NCBI GenBank assembly: GCA_036936605.1
Contig: JAUPFV010000003.1
Span: forward strand, 74,632,273 to 74,696,272
Direction: 5' to 3'
DNA from: Limnanthes douglasii subsp. nivea
Taxonomy: Eukaryota; Streptophyta; Magnoliopsida; Brassicales; Limnanthaceae
DNA: 64,000 nt
Numbering within the stretch: the first letter of the stretch is position 1; each line of letters opens with the position of its first letter. The notes below the pieces were generated by a model that saw nothing but the letters and a program-made list of their open reading frames with translations, did no database searches and had not been told where the DNA came from. The translations under genes were made by a program, and so were the position numbers. Positions 46,901 through 56,905 of this stretch are shown piece by piece.

Positions 46901-49900
46901 TATTTTTTTGTTACTTGTTTTCATGATCAATTCAATTTGTAGTATACATAATACACATACATTCAAATATCATCCACCAAGTCTATCATCTTTTAGAAAA
47001 CTAGTTCCCTGGTGTACCGGGCGGTCATTTTGCCCAATGCTACAGTCTTAGACATTTGACGTTATTGTTTTTCTTTTGCTATTGCGGCTTTGGATTTTTT
47101 GTTTTGTAACTCTGCTTGATGCTCTCCTCTTTCTTTCTGCAACTTCTGCTTTGTCTTTTTATGATCTTCTCTATAGCTTTTGCCTGTTTTGAACTAGTTG
47201 CGTACACCACTGCTGGGATTGCTGCTTTGTCTTTTTATGTTCCTTGCAACTTCTGTTTTTTGTCTTGATTATCTTCTTCTTCATGCAACTTCTGTTTTGT
47301 TTTTCGATGATCTTCTTTCTCTACTGCTAGTGCCTTTCCGGAACTAGGTGTATGACGCCGGCTGCTAGTATAGCTGCTTCGTCGTTTCATGTTCTTCTTT
47401 CTTTATTGCTAATTTGTCCTGGTAATACTGAATCTTAAAATGCACAATAAATTGAATCAAACCAAAAAGGAATTCATATGATTTGTTCATACCACCGACT
47501 ACAACAAAAGAAAAACAGCCTTTGCTGTTTCTGCTTTTGTCCGATTTTGCTTCTGAGTAGTAGATGAGGAACCCTAGAAAGTAAGAGAGCGCAGAGAGAT
47601 TAGCAAGGTAAAAGAAGAAAGATTAATGGCAGCAGTGTTTGTCTCTCTTTCTCTATGGGTCAATGATAAAACTTTCGGTTACGTGTGAATTTTTAAGAGT
47701 GTTTTCTCACTTCCTCTCCTGACAGAACTCCCGGCTTCTTATTTTCATGATTAATGATATCGATTGAGGTTATTATCTTTTGTCATAAACTAGTAATGGA
47801 ATTAGGAGTTAGACAACACATTCCAAACTAGCAATGAGATTAGGTTTAACAAAACTATTAAAAAAAGCTTTGGAGGATATATGTGATTTTACAGTTTAGC
47901 CCCTCCTTATTTCGATTCCTAGATCCGCCTGTGGACAATGGCTTACTTGAGTTAAACTGTGTTACTTATTGATGCCGGATTATATAGCTGTAAGTAGTTT
48001 TCATATGTTGGATTTTATAGCAGTAGTCTTTTCTTGGTAGATTTATAAACCAATTAAGCACCTACAGTTTGACATTTTGTTAATTTCTTTTTTAAAGGAT
48101 TGTCAATTATCAGTTAAGCAAGTTAATCCTCGACAATATGTCGCCCAAATCCCACAGGTTAGCTCTTTATCTTGTATGGTATGTGTATATGTATGTTACA
48201 TTGGTAAACTAAGCTTTTGATCGTCTCTCAGATATCTAATATGGAAGTCTGGTTTCAACGGCAAACGGACATCGTAAAGAAACTTTCGTCAGGAGATTTA
48301 GATCTCGGTATCGTGGGTTTAGACACATTTATCGAATATGGAGAGGTAAATGTCCATTTACATATGTTTTTTAATTGTTTAAGATATTGTAAACTCGAGA
48401 GAAAAATTGCAACAATTCATGTATCATAGAGGTATTAGTTCTAGATCATTTCACATATGACTCGTGTATAATTTCTTGGATGATAGTAAAAATATCAGGA
48501 TTTTCTTATGCCTTTTCTCATATGCTTCTGTTTTATAAGGTCTGTGTATCTCTGAGTATATGAAGGTAGTCTGGTGCTACTGTTTTTCAGACTGCGTTAC
48601 CCACTTGTCAACCACATCTGGACTTGTAGCTCTGTGGCTTGTGTGTAATACTTTGTAGTTCTAAGATAATTGTTTCTATGTGCTTGATTTGATTTCTTTA
48701 AATTACCTCATTCTTTGTATTTATGTTGAACTTTTATCAGGGAAATGAAGATCTTATTGTTGTACATGATGATCTTGAGTATGGTCACTGTCATTTGTCT
48801 CTTGCTGTAAGTGTATTTTTTTTTTTAGTTTTTCATTGTAGTTTATTCTTCTAATGATGGATATCCTTAAACTTTTATATATGTGTCATTCAGATACCCA
48901 AATATGGGATTTTTGAGGATATCAATTCGGTGAAAGAGCTAGCACAAATGCCCCAGTGGACTGAAGAAAGACCTCTACGAGTTGCTACTGGATTCACTTA
49001 CGTACGATGCATTAGCAAATCTCTTTGCCATGTTGGCATTTCTAGATTAAAAACTTATTCTGAAATGCAAGATGCTAATGTTAGATCATTCCAAAAATCT
49101 ACTTGGATTTGCAGTTAGGTCCTAAATTCGTGAAAGAAAATGGTCTGAAGCACGTGTCCTTTTCAACTGCTGATGGAGCACTAGAGGCAGCTCCTGCGGT
49201 GAGACCTACTGTTTTATACATAATACCTGTTTGATTTGCCATTTTTTTTGTTATTATTGCTCTTTTCGACTACTTAAGATTTGAATTATTAAAAGTAAGT
49301 TCTTTCAAAACTTTGTTTCTAGGGGATGTACTAAATCACGTACGGAATTTAGTGTGCCAAGATCCTCTGATAAGATTATGTTAGCAACTACTATTTTCTG
49401 CATCCCTGAATTTACATATTTGGAAAATTGGTAACTTTGGTGTATTGTTTGCCTCTCTGATTGTAGTACAATATTCGAAGCAAGAAAATATAGTACGGGG
49501 GCCTAAGAGGTAGCCTCTGAAGAAAAAGGGGTTAGAGAATAATTATTTTACTGGAATTCAGTATAGTGTTTTCTACTGGCAGTGCTTAGTCTGGGATACA
49601 TCTATTTTTTAAAATTTGAATAGATGTTGGTTTAAACCCTGCTTCCTTGTCTTTAATTTAGATGGGGATAGCAGATGCCATCTTGGATCTTGTCAGTAGT
49701 GGAATGACACTGAAAGAAAACAACTTGAAAGAAATCGAAGGAGGAGTTGTGTTGGAAAGCCAGGCGAGAAATATCTAATCATTGTATCTAATTGTTCTAA
49801 AGGTTTAATATATCACTTGCCTCTCTAAATTTGGTAGTGTTGAAAGTCCCAATGTATATTTCCAGGCTGTACTTGTGGCAAGCAGGAGGGCCTTGACTGA

Positions 49901-51435
49901 ACGTAAAGATGCGCTTGAAACGACGCATGAAATTCTTGAGAGATTGGAGGCTCATTTTAGGGCTGTTAATCAGTTCACGGTGCGCACACCGTACATGTTT
50001 TTATTATTTTTAGTATTTATTTTTCTTGTTAACAGGGTTATGTCATGTTATTGTACCAGTTTGTGGCCCACACATGTTTTTAAAAATTGTTCATACACAC
50101 CAATGTGGCAAAAGATTACACGAGAAAGGAATTTGCATTTTGAAGATTAAGGTTTTCTTTTCAGTTCTTTACTATATAGCTACCATTTTCAAAAACTACT
50201 TATGAAAAATATATTGTTCTTATGTATGCATCTAAGCTCTTAGATTACTCACCTTCTCATATATGGGCTCCAGGGTCGCCTACTAAATCATTGAGTAACA
50301 CCTTATCCACAAGTCGAGGGAGCGGTATTCAAGTAGAAAATCATACCTTATTGCTTAAACTTTTAAATTAATGGGTAGAATAAAGAATTATTTTCAAGCG
50401 TGAACCTGCAAGTAAAAATGTATCTTATAAATACTTGAAGAATTTTTCTTTCCTTTTTACTGAGTTTTTTAAGAATTTTTTTTTTTCGAGAGTCAAGTGT
50501 GTGCGACTGCACCATCTTCTTGTGGGCTCGATTCACCCGTCCTGGTCACTTATCTATTTCTAAACACTAATGTCTGACTTTTTTTGTCATGTCTTCTGGT
50601 GACAGGTAACGGCAAACATGAGAGCTACTAGTGCTGAGGAAGTGGCTAAAAGAGTACTGAGCCAACATTCATTAATAGGACTGCAAGTAAGAGAGTGAAC
50701 TATGCGCTAAGTTATCATTTGTGTTTCATGCTATGACCTGACTTTTACTGTTCTCTTGGTCATATATACAGGGACCGACTATAAGTCCAGTGTTCTGCCA
50801 ACGTGACGGGAAAGTGTCAGTTGACTATTATGCTATAGTCATTTGTGTCCCAAAAAAGGAGTTGTACAAGTCTGTTCAGCAACTTAGAACGGTTAGTGAT
50901 GTCAATATCTTCTATTAGCAATCTTGCTGGTCAGGTTTGAAAGCAATAAGACATTGATATAAAATAATTGACGACGTATCAAAGATACATCTGATAAGAT
51001 AAATAATTTGACTTAAATTCATCTGATAACATGAATATTGACTTAATTATTACTCCACTACACTTGGGTTGAATTACTCTTCTTCTTAAAATTGAGTAAA
51101 CAACAGTGTCAAATTATTCATGGTATCAGATGAATCTTTGCTCTGTAGTCAATGACTGGGTGTAAAGCTTATTACAGCTATAATTCACTATTTAAAGAAA
51201 GAATGCATTCTTCTGTATTAATAATCCTAAACTAACATATTACTTCTATAAATATGTCCGTGATACAATTAGGGTTGTAATTTTTATTTACCGCATCTTT
51301 TTGGATACTTTTGACAAACTGATCTCTTTTGTGATGTAGATTGGTGGTAGTGGTGTGCTGATTTCTCCTTTGACCTACATTTTTGATGAAGAGACACCAA
51401 GATGGAGTCAGCTTCTTGCAAAACTCGGACTTTGA
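43995..51435 (+). CDS. HISN1: ATP phosphoribosyltransferase (histidine biosynthesis), 11 exons
   Basis: This enzyme joins ATP and PRPP, the first and feedback-controlled step of histidine synthesis, in plastids. Exons: 43995-44174, 48098-48157, 48232-48345, 48741-48806, 48894-49001, 49115-49198, 49662-49763, 49866-49979, 50606-50686, 50772-50891, 51340-51435. All junctions are phase 0 and give 374 codons without a stop. About 45 N-terminal residues lacking the enzyme fold serve as a probable transit peptide. The catalytic part shows [29 protein letters not shown] and the PRPP-loop region [19 protein letters not shown]. The C-terminal 100 residues ([14 protein letters not shown] onwards) are the regulatory domain of the long-form enzyme, where histidine inhibition would act. 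It starts at the first ATG after the TATA box. The gene appears functional. Confidence 0.95.
44499..44592. repeat. Tandem duplication, about 48-bp unit (HISN1 intron 1)
   Basis: tctttcttatttatcat.ccacgtagattttcagtttaattt occurs twice in a row. Confidence 0.85.
44835..44995. repeat. Tandem duplication, about 68-bp unit (HISN1 intron 1)
   Basis: ccttttcattttc.gaatatt through agtaatctactctcaagtat is repeated twice, followed by a further partial copy of gtatctaagtatta. Confidence 0.85.
45365..45614. repeat. Tandem duplication, about 125-bp unit (HISN1 intron 1)
   Basis: Both units contain gattatattatataaatatt, caatgaaaaagtag and ggttttagtaaataat. They differ at several sites, so the duplication is not recent. 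Confidence 0.85.
46045..47400. repeat. Inverted repeat of about 120 bp, right arm duplicated (HISN1 intron 1)
   Basis: The reverse complement of 46045-46165 matches 47140-47260 (shared: gggattgctgctttgtctt, gcctgttttgaac). A second, weaker copy follows at about 47270-47400. The arms flank 0.97 kb. This looks like an unclassified foldback or TIR element. Confidence 0.7.
46270..46750. repeat. Degenerate array of T/G-rich units (HISN1 intron 1)
   Basis: Roughly 70-80-base units built of ttattggttcgattccgaac, ctatttcaccatttcag and attttggttttgaaaata are repeated about six times with drift. It lies between the inverted arms. Confidence 0.75.
49764..49865 (+). other. GC-AG intron of HISN1 (intron 7)
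   Basis: The exon ends ...agccag and the next bases are gcgaga. Reading on would stop within four codons. The acceptor is ttccag before gctgtacttg. The joined protein ([14 protein letters not shown]) is collinear with the family, so the donor must be GC. The flanking cag fits the strong exon consensus that GC donors need. Confidence 0.85.
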
Positions 51436-51732
51436 TGCAAAAGTGAGGAGACCTGTAATAGTTAAGAGAGGAGATAAGTTATCTTAGGGAGTTCCCTTTG
51501 TTGTTGTAGTCGTGAGATTGTACACAAATTTTGTTTTGGATTGTACATCGTTTCTACTACAAGCTTTTATACTTTTTATTTCGATATTTCTAAAGGGACG
51601 GTCTTAATACATGCACCTTTTTTCTTTGTTATAACAAATAGCCTCTACTTATTATTATTGATAGAATGATTCAAGTAGATAATATAATCAAACTCAGATC
51701 GTGAGGAAAAAAACCGGCATGACACTTGAGTC
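51436..51732. other. HISN1 3' region
   Basis: It contains the 3' UTR of HISN1. No perfect AATAAA was seen. Bases 51590-51640 (gacggtcttaatacatgcac) resemble the dispersed repeat at 9640 and 52490. Confidence 0.5.
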
Positions 51733-52431
51733 TCACTTGTTCATATTTTTCATCTGTCGAAAAAGCTTTTCCATCTCTGGTTCGCTATCACAGATATCCC
51801 ACTCATTAACATCCAAACGCTCCTTGCTCAATTCATCATCGATTGTGGCTGTTCTGCTCCTATTCTTATTGGATTTAGCATCTTCGATTATTTCTTTGAG
51901 GCTATTAATGTCGCAGACATGGCCCGTTCTTGAGAATATAGAATCAGAGGTGGACTCATCCAAACTATCACCCTTTACAGTGGTGCTGATCCCATCTGGG
52001 TGCTCACATTCACTAACCAAATTGCCATACTTAAACACTCGAACGGAACCAAATGGAGAATCTGATGAATGCTCTTGGGCACTAAGATCAGCAGGACGAG
52101 GTGTTATTATCTCATTCTCGGGATTACACTTTTCATTGGTGGTGATTCCATCTGGTTTGTAACCATCAATATCTAAGTCACTAGACTCTAAGTCCGACTG
52201 AAAAGAAGACTTTAGAGAATCTGATGCATCCTCTTTAGATATAGAATCACAGGACATAGATTCTCTATTCAACATGTTAAAGATGTAGGAATATGATAGA
52301 GGACGTGTCTGATCAGCTGTTTTTCCATAATCAACTGTATCATCAATATTAGGAACCTTCAAATCTCTAGAGTCCTCTTGTTCCGAATCACGATGTTCCA
52401 TCTCAGCCTTCTCGACTGCATGTATACCCAT
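51733..52431 (-). CDS. Unidentified acidic protein ORF, 232 codons
   Basis: An open frame ending REMKNMNK-type (EMEKLFRQMKNMNK). It is strongly acidic and Ser/Asp-rich (SSFQSDLESSDLDIDGYK; DSEPEMEKLF) with no domain I know, and looks intrinsically disordered. It is convergent with HISN1, with about 300 bases between the stops. In-frame sequence continues eight codons beyond the ATG to a TGA, and an AG just before could be a splice acceptor, so this may be the last exon of a larger gene whose upstream exons have been displaced by the repeat and LINE fragment at 52452-54870. Composition and length argue against chance. Confidence 0.45.
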   Translation of the reverse strand: MGIHAVEKAEMEHRDSEQEDSRDLKVPNIDDTVDYGKTADQTRPLSYSYIFNMLNRESMSCDSISKEDASDSLKSSFQSDLESSDLDIDGYKPDGITTNEKCNPENEIITPRPADLSAQEHSSDSPFGSVRVFKYGNLVSECEHPDGISTTVKGDSLDESTSDSIFSRTGHVCDINSLKEIIEDAKSNKNRSRTATIDDELSKERLDVNEWDICDSEPEMEKLFRQMKNMNK

Positions 52432-52451
52432 TAGTGTTTCATTAGGGGATG

Positions 52452-52652
52452 CTCAATTACATGCACTTTTTATTTTCGTGAGCGGTCTAAATACATACAC
52501 ATTTTTTGTATCAGAACCATTAAATTGCTCTCAGTCCCTTTGATAGTAATGTACATAATCTCATTATGTATATAATATCTTGTTTAATTTAATTTTATAC
52601 TTCATAAATAAAAATGCATGAAGATCTAAATAAGACCTAACCTAAAGAGTTT
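52452..52652. repeat. Uninterrupted copy of the dispersed repeat (empty site of LINE-B)
   Basis: It aligns to 9610-9731 plus 15668-15740 without the 5.9-kb LINE. Shared phrases are ccattaaattgctctcag (left side) and aaaaatgcatgaagatctaa (right side). The LINE-B target lies at about 52545-52570 here. Confidence 0.85.
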
Positions 52653-52899
52653 TTTGTTTTTTTTATCAATTTATTTTTTATTAGTACAGAATGTCAAACT
52701 TTTGAACTGAGTGAAAATATAAGGAAGATATTAAATAGTATTGTAATAAATAAATAATATTAATAATAATTTAACATTTTTAAATAAAATTAAATGGTTT
52801 CTAAATATTTGTTCATTAACCCATTTTTTATTTTCTACTGACCAAGTTGAAGATGAAATTTGATTAGCTCACAAGATGAGCTCACAATTGTTGACACTC
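52653..52899. other. AT-rich, nothing recognised
   Basis: Short spacer between the dispersed repeat and the LINE-C 5' part. Confidence 0.5.
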
Positions 52900-54870
52900 A
52901 AGCAGCCCGATCTCTGGAGAGACCAAAAAGGACTTTAGTTGTATTAACAGTTAAATCGAAGGGAAACTGGCTCTGAGAGAACTCTCTCCCAAGAAAACCT
53001 TTCTTGGCTTTCAAGATATCCTTTTCTCAGGATGAATTGATTGTTCTTCTCCTCTTCTATTAACAATCAATCCCCTATTTAATTTTCTCTCTGTTCTAAT
53101 CTCTATTCTGCAGATCAAGCCCATCTTCATATCGTCAGCTAGCTTCAGTCATCAGCATCGTCTGTCTTCTGATCCTCTGTTTTCCGAATCTCTGCATTTG
53201 ACTACTTTTCAAGATTATTGCTTTTTATTGCAGATTGCTTAAGCTCATATATTCTTTCTGGATTTCTGCATAAATGAAAAAACAGCACTACACAATTGCT
53301 TCAGAAACTGAATTTCCAAGACTATAAGATTCTACAAAGATCAGAAATTTAACAACAAAAACACAAATAACGATACAAGGCTCTACGCAGATTTACTCAA
53401 ACCAGAATTCAAAGAGCATGATTATAATCTTTCTAGCATATATTATAAAAACGATCATGTCTCTTTACAATTTTCGAAACATGATAAAGATCACCTACTG
53501 TCTTTATCTAAATTTACAGTAATAGCTAAACTTTCCACAGGAATCCCAAAGAAACAAATACAAAAAAAAATTAAGATCGCAGATTCATTGGAGAATTCAA
53601 TGTTTTAAACTGGGACAGTCATCACATATTGATGGAATTCACTCTTATGGAAGACTTATGCAAAATATGGAGTAAAATGCTTGGACTGTTGATCATTCAG
53701 TCATGAGGATTCTGAAATGGACACCAAACTTCAAATCAAAAGTTGAGTGTCCTATCACCCCAGTATGGACCAGAATCTCCAAGGTTCCAGAATTTCTTTT
53801 TAATGACTCCATGATTAAAAAGATTGCTGATACTCTTGGAAACCCTTTAAAAATCTGGATGCCAGAGATTAATAGAGCTCTTCACAATGCTTGCTATGCA
53901 TTGATAGAGCTGGACATTACCAGGCCTATACAGTATAACATATGGGTTGGTTTTGTGGAAAATGAAGGCAATTGGCTTGAGATAAGCTATAAAAACCTTC
54001 CCCAATATCGCCAACTATGTAAACATTTTGGCCATGGATACAACATTTGCCAGAAAGCTGCCTCAAAAAGCAAAGTAATAGAAGATTGTTTGATTACTAA
54101 CAAAGTTACCGGAAAAGATAATGTGGAGCAGACTTCAAGAAAGAAAACTGGAATTAAGAAAACATCTACTAGCAATACTGGAAAAGAAACTGAAGCTGTT
54201 ATTACTCAAAAGAAAGCTACTGTCAACATCATGGATCAAGAGCTATTACCTGCTAATCTCAAGCCAAGAATGAAATCTATTGTTGTATCCAACAACAATA
54301 AGGATGTCACTAGCTCCCCCTCTGCATCTCCAAAAGCTTAAGATCACCAGAAAACCAAGAAAATTCAGCAAAATAGCAATCCAGAAGACAATAAAGATTC
54401 AACAAGATATGAAGATGATATAATAGAAGCCATCAAATCTATGGATGATGACTATGATCTTTCATCCCCCATGGATGAATCAAATTTATCTGGAAACTAT
54501 ACTCCTAATCAGTCCAACGTTGGGAGTCTTCCTATAACTCCTATTCTGAAAAAGAAAGAGATAGATACAAGTTTTCAGAAACTCCTCAACCAGAAGCTTT
54601 AACAAGCTAGAAGCAGAAGGAAGAAAAATCCTCTTATCATCAAGTCTCTGCAATTCGCAAAAACAAAAAGATAAACTCTAAAAAGCCCTACATGATCAAG
54701 TTTCTTAATTGAAACATAAGGGGTATCGGTAATAAGGAATCTATGGATAAAATTGAGGTCAATATAAGGATCAATCATCCTCAAGGTATCCACTTTTGCC
54801 TGGAAAATATGGACTGATTTTGCAGACTTACTCAAGATAAATATCAGCAAATTTATAACTATTACTCACC
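52900..54870 (+). mobile_element. LINE-C: 5' fragment (ORF1 and start of ORF2)
   Basis: A third L1-like LINE, in + orientation. ORF1 begins near 53274 (MKKQHYTIASETEFPRL). It has a stop and shifts, KFTVIAKLSTGIPKKQIQ near 53510, and the long open frame 53703-54341 (MRILKWTPNF; VEFVENEGNW-like core). The zinc knuckle reads YRQLCKHFGHGYNIC, where the first Cys is Arg, so it is broken. The tail is SLPITPILKKK. ORF2 starts at about 54692 (MIKFLN-stop-NIRGIGNK), the endonuclease N-terminus, and is lost after about 54850. No RT or poly-A tail is present. Losing the 3' end is the opposite of ordinary LINE truncation. Confidence 0.78.
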
Positions 54871-54967
54871 TGATCAGATCTTGGCTTTGGAATGCTCCAA
54901 TGAAGGGGTATATCAACTCAACAATTCCAGAAATCATCACCTGGGCTCTGGTAGATGAGAAACAAAA

Positions 54968-56363
54968 ATGAGTTTTGCTAAGAAGGCACACGCGTTTTTG
55001 AGTGAGCTCGGGTTGAGTACTCGTAATTTAGGGAGTTATGTTAATGGCAGCTGGAAAGGAAACGGTCCTGTAGTTTCCTCTGTCAATCCTGCTGATAATC
55101 AGATTATTTCTGAAGTTGTGGAGGCTTCTATTGAAGATTACGAGGAAGGCCTGCAAGCATGTGGTGAAGCTTTAAAGATATGGATGCAGCTTCCTGCTCC
55201 GAAGAGAGGTGAGATTGTTAGACAAATAGGAGAAGCACTAAGAGAAAAAGTGCATCATCTTGGCCGTCTTGTATCTCTTGAGATGGGGAAAATTCTCCCT
55301 GAAGGAATCGGGAAGTTCAAGAAATTATAGACATGTGTGATTCTGCTGTCGGTTAAAGTCGGCAACTGAATGGACAGATAATACCGTCAGAACGTCCAAA
55401 TCATATGATGTTAGAGACTTGGAATCCTCTAGGAGTAGTTGGTGTAATTACAGCATTTAACTTCCCATGTGCCGTTCTTGGCTGGAATGCTTGCCTTGCT
55501 CTAGTCTGTGGCAACTGTGTTGTATGGAAAGGTGCTCCAACAACCCCATTGATCACTATCGCAATGACAAGGTTAGTGGCATTAGTTCTAGAGAAGAACA
55601 ACTTGCCAGGTGCAATCTTTACCTCTTTCTGTGGTGGAGCTGATATTGGTCAAGAACTATTAAAAGATATCCGCATTACCCTAGTTTCCTTTCCTGGAAG
55701 TTCAAAGGTAGGTGCAGTTGTACAACAAACAGTGAGCGCCAGATATGGTAGAAGTTTGCTTGAATTGAGTGGAAACAACGCTATTGTTATCATGGATGAT
55801 GCCGATGTAAAGCTTGCTGTTCGTTGGTACAGTTGGTCAACGCTGTACAACTTGTCGAAGACTACTTCTGCAAGAAAGTATATACCAGGAAGTGCTTGAC
55901 CAGTTACTTGTTGCATACAAACAAGTAAAAGTTAGGGATCCTTTAGAGAAAGGAACATTACTTGGGCTACTGCATACTTCTGAATCAAGGAAGAACTTTA
56001 AGAAAGGAATTGAGATCATCAAGTCTCAGGGCGGCAAAATCCTTACAGGCGGAACTGTGATAGAATCTGAAGGGAACTATGTGCAGCCTACCATAGTTGA
56101 GATTTCTCACACAGCAGATGTTGTCAAAGAAGAGTTGTTTGCTCCGGTCCTCTATGTTATGAAATTTAAGACATTTGCTGAAGCAGTTGAGATCAACAAT
56201 TCAGTTCCCCAAGGACTGAGCAGCTCTATTTTTACTCACAAACCTGAGCTTATCTTCAAGTGGATCGGGCCTCATGGAAGTGACTGTGGCATAGTAAATA
56301 TGAATATACCAACAAAAGGTGCTGAAATTGGTGGGGCTTTTGGCAGTGAAAAAGCAACCGGAA
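54968..56363 (+). pseudogene. Intronless ALDH7 (antiquitin) retrocopy
   Basis: Plant ALDH7B enzymes oxidise aldehydes such as those of lysine breakdown and lipid peroxidation; this copy cannot. It reads MSFAKKAHAFLSELGLSTRN onward, collinear with the family: NPADNQIISEV, NHMMLETWNPLGVVGVIT, CVVWKGAPTTPL, the catalytic-Glu motif LELSGNN and the catalytic-Cys motif GQRCTTCRR. The family gene has many introns, but none is present here, so it is a processed copy. Lesions: one base lost near 55310, TAA for Leu near 55355, and a small out-of-phase deletion near 55815-55840. The reading frame then runs to [15 protein letters not shown], where the last 40 or so residues are replaced by plastid rpl2 sequence. 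No poly-A tail or target duplication was found. Confidence 0.88.
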
Positions 56364-56735
56364 AATTACCTTCTGGAGAGGTACGTTTGATATCCAAAAA
56401 CTGTCCAGCTATAGTCGACCAAGTGGAAAATGTTAGGGTAAACCAGAAAAGTTTGGGTGGAGCCGGATCTAAATGTTGCTTAGATAAGCGTCATGTAGTA
56501 AGAGGAGTAGTTATGATCCTTTAAACCATCCTCATGGAGGTGGTGAAGGAAGGGCTCCAATTGGTAGAAAACAACTCACAATCCTTTGGGGGTTATCCTA
56601 TACTTGAAAAAATAACTAAGAAAAAATAATAAATATAATGATAATTTGATTCTTCATCGTCGTAAATATTAGAAAAAATAGAATTCCTTTCTAATAGGAG
56701 TTAAGCAACTTTTTTTCTTTTTTTTTTTTGACGTC
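56358..56735 (+). pseudogene. Plastid rpl2 fragment (NUPT) fused to the ALDH7 copy
   Basis: From about 56364 the sequence reads [17 protein letters not shown], then [15 protein letters not shown] and VVRGVVM, the C-terminal part of plastid ribosomal protein L2. One base is lost near 56515. In the next frame it continues [15 protein letters not shown] and ends RKNNKYNDNLILHRR near 56670. The following bases, up to aataggagttaagcaac (about 56695-56711), resemble the rpl2-rps19 spacer and the ribosome-binding region of rps19, so the plastid order is kept. The first 54 codons are in frame with the ALDH7 part, giving an open frame 55814-56524. It has no plastid function in the nucleus. Confidence 0.88.
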
Positions 56736-56905
56736 AGAAAAAGAGTTATAATTCTGAATATTTTCATCAATTATGAAAATACAACAGCAGAGAAAAATGT
56801 TATTAGAAACAATTGATACATTTTACAGAATGTATTGAATCGTCGGATTCACATCTTTGTGAGATTACGAATCAGCTCCTTCCTGCTCGATTTCCTTAAA
56901 TACTA

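Larger units (their letters stand above)
44175..48097 (+). other. HISN1 intron 1, 3.9 kb, repeat-filled
   Basis: It starts gtactc and ends tttaaag. It is longer than all other HISN1 introns together. It holds several local tandem duplications, a degenerate T/G-rich array and a long inverted repeat (listed separately). No transposon protein was recognised. Confidence 0.85.

Noticed and set aside
48217..49118. Separate small ORFs along HISN1
   Set aside because: They are exons plus read-through into introns; splice sites and the continuous protein show they belong to one gene.
54968..55330. ALDH7 start region as a functional short gene
   Set aside because: The rest of the enzyme follows in other frames with stops and a deletion; it is a broken processed copy.
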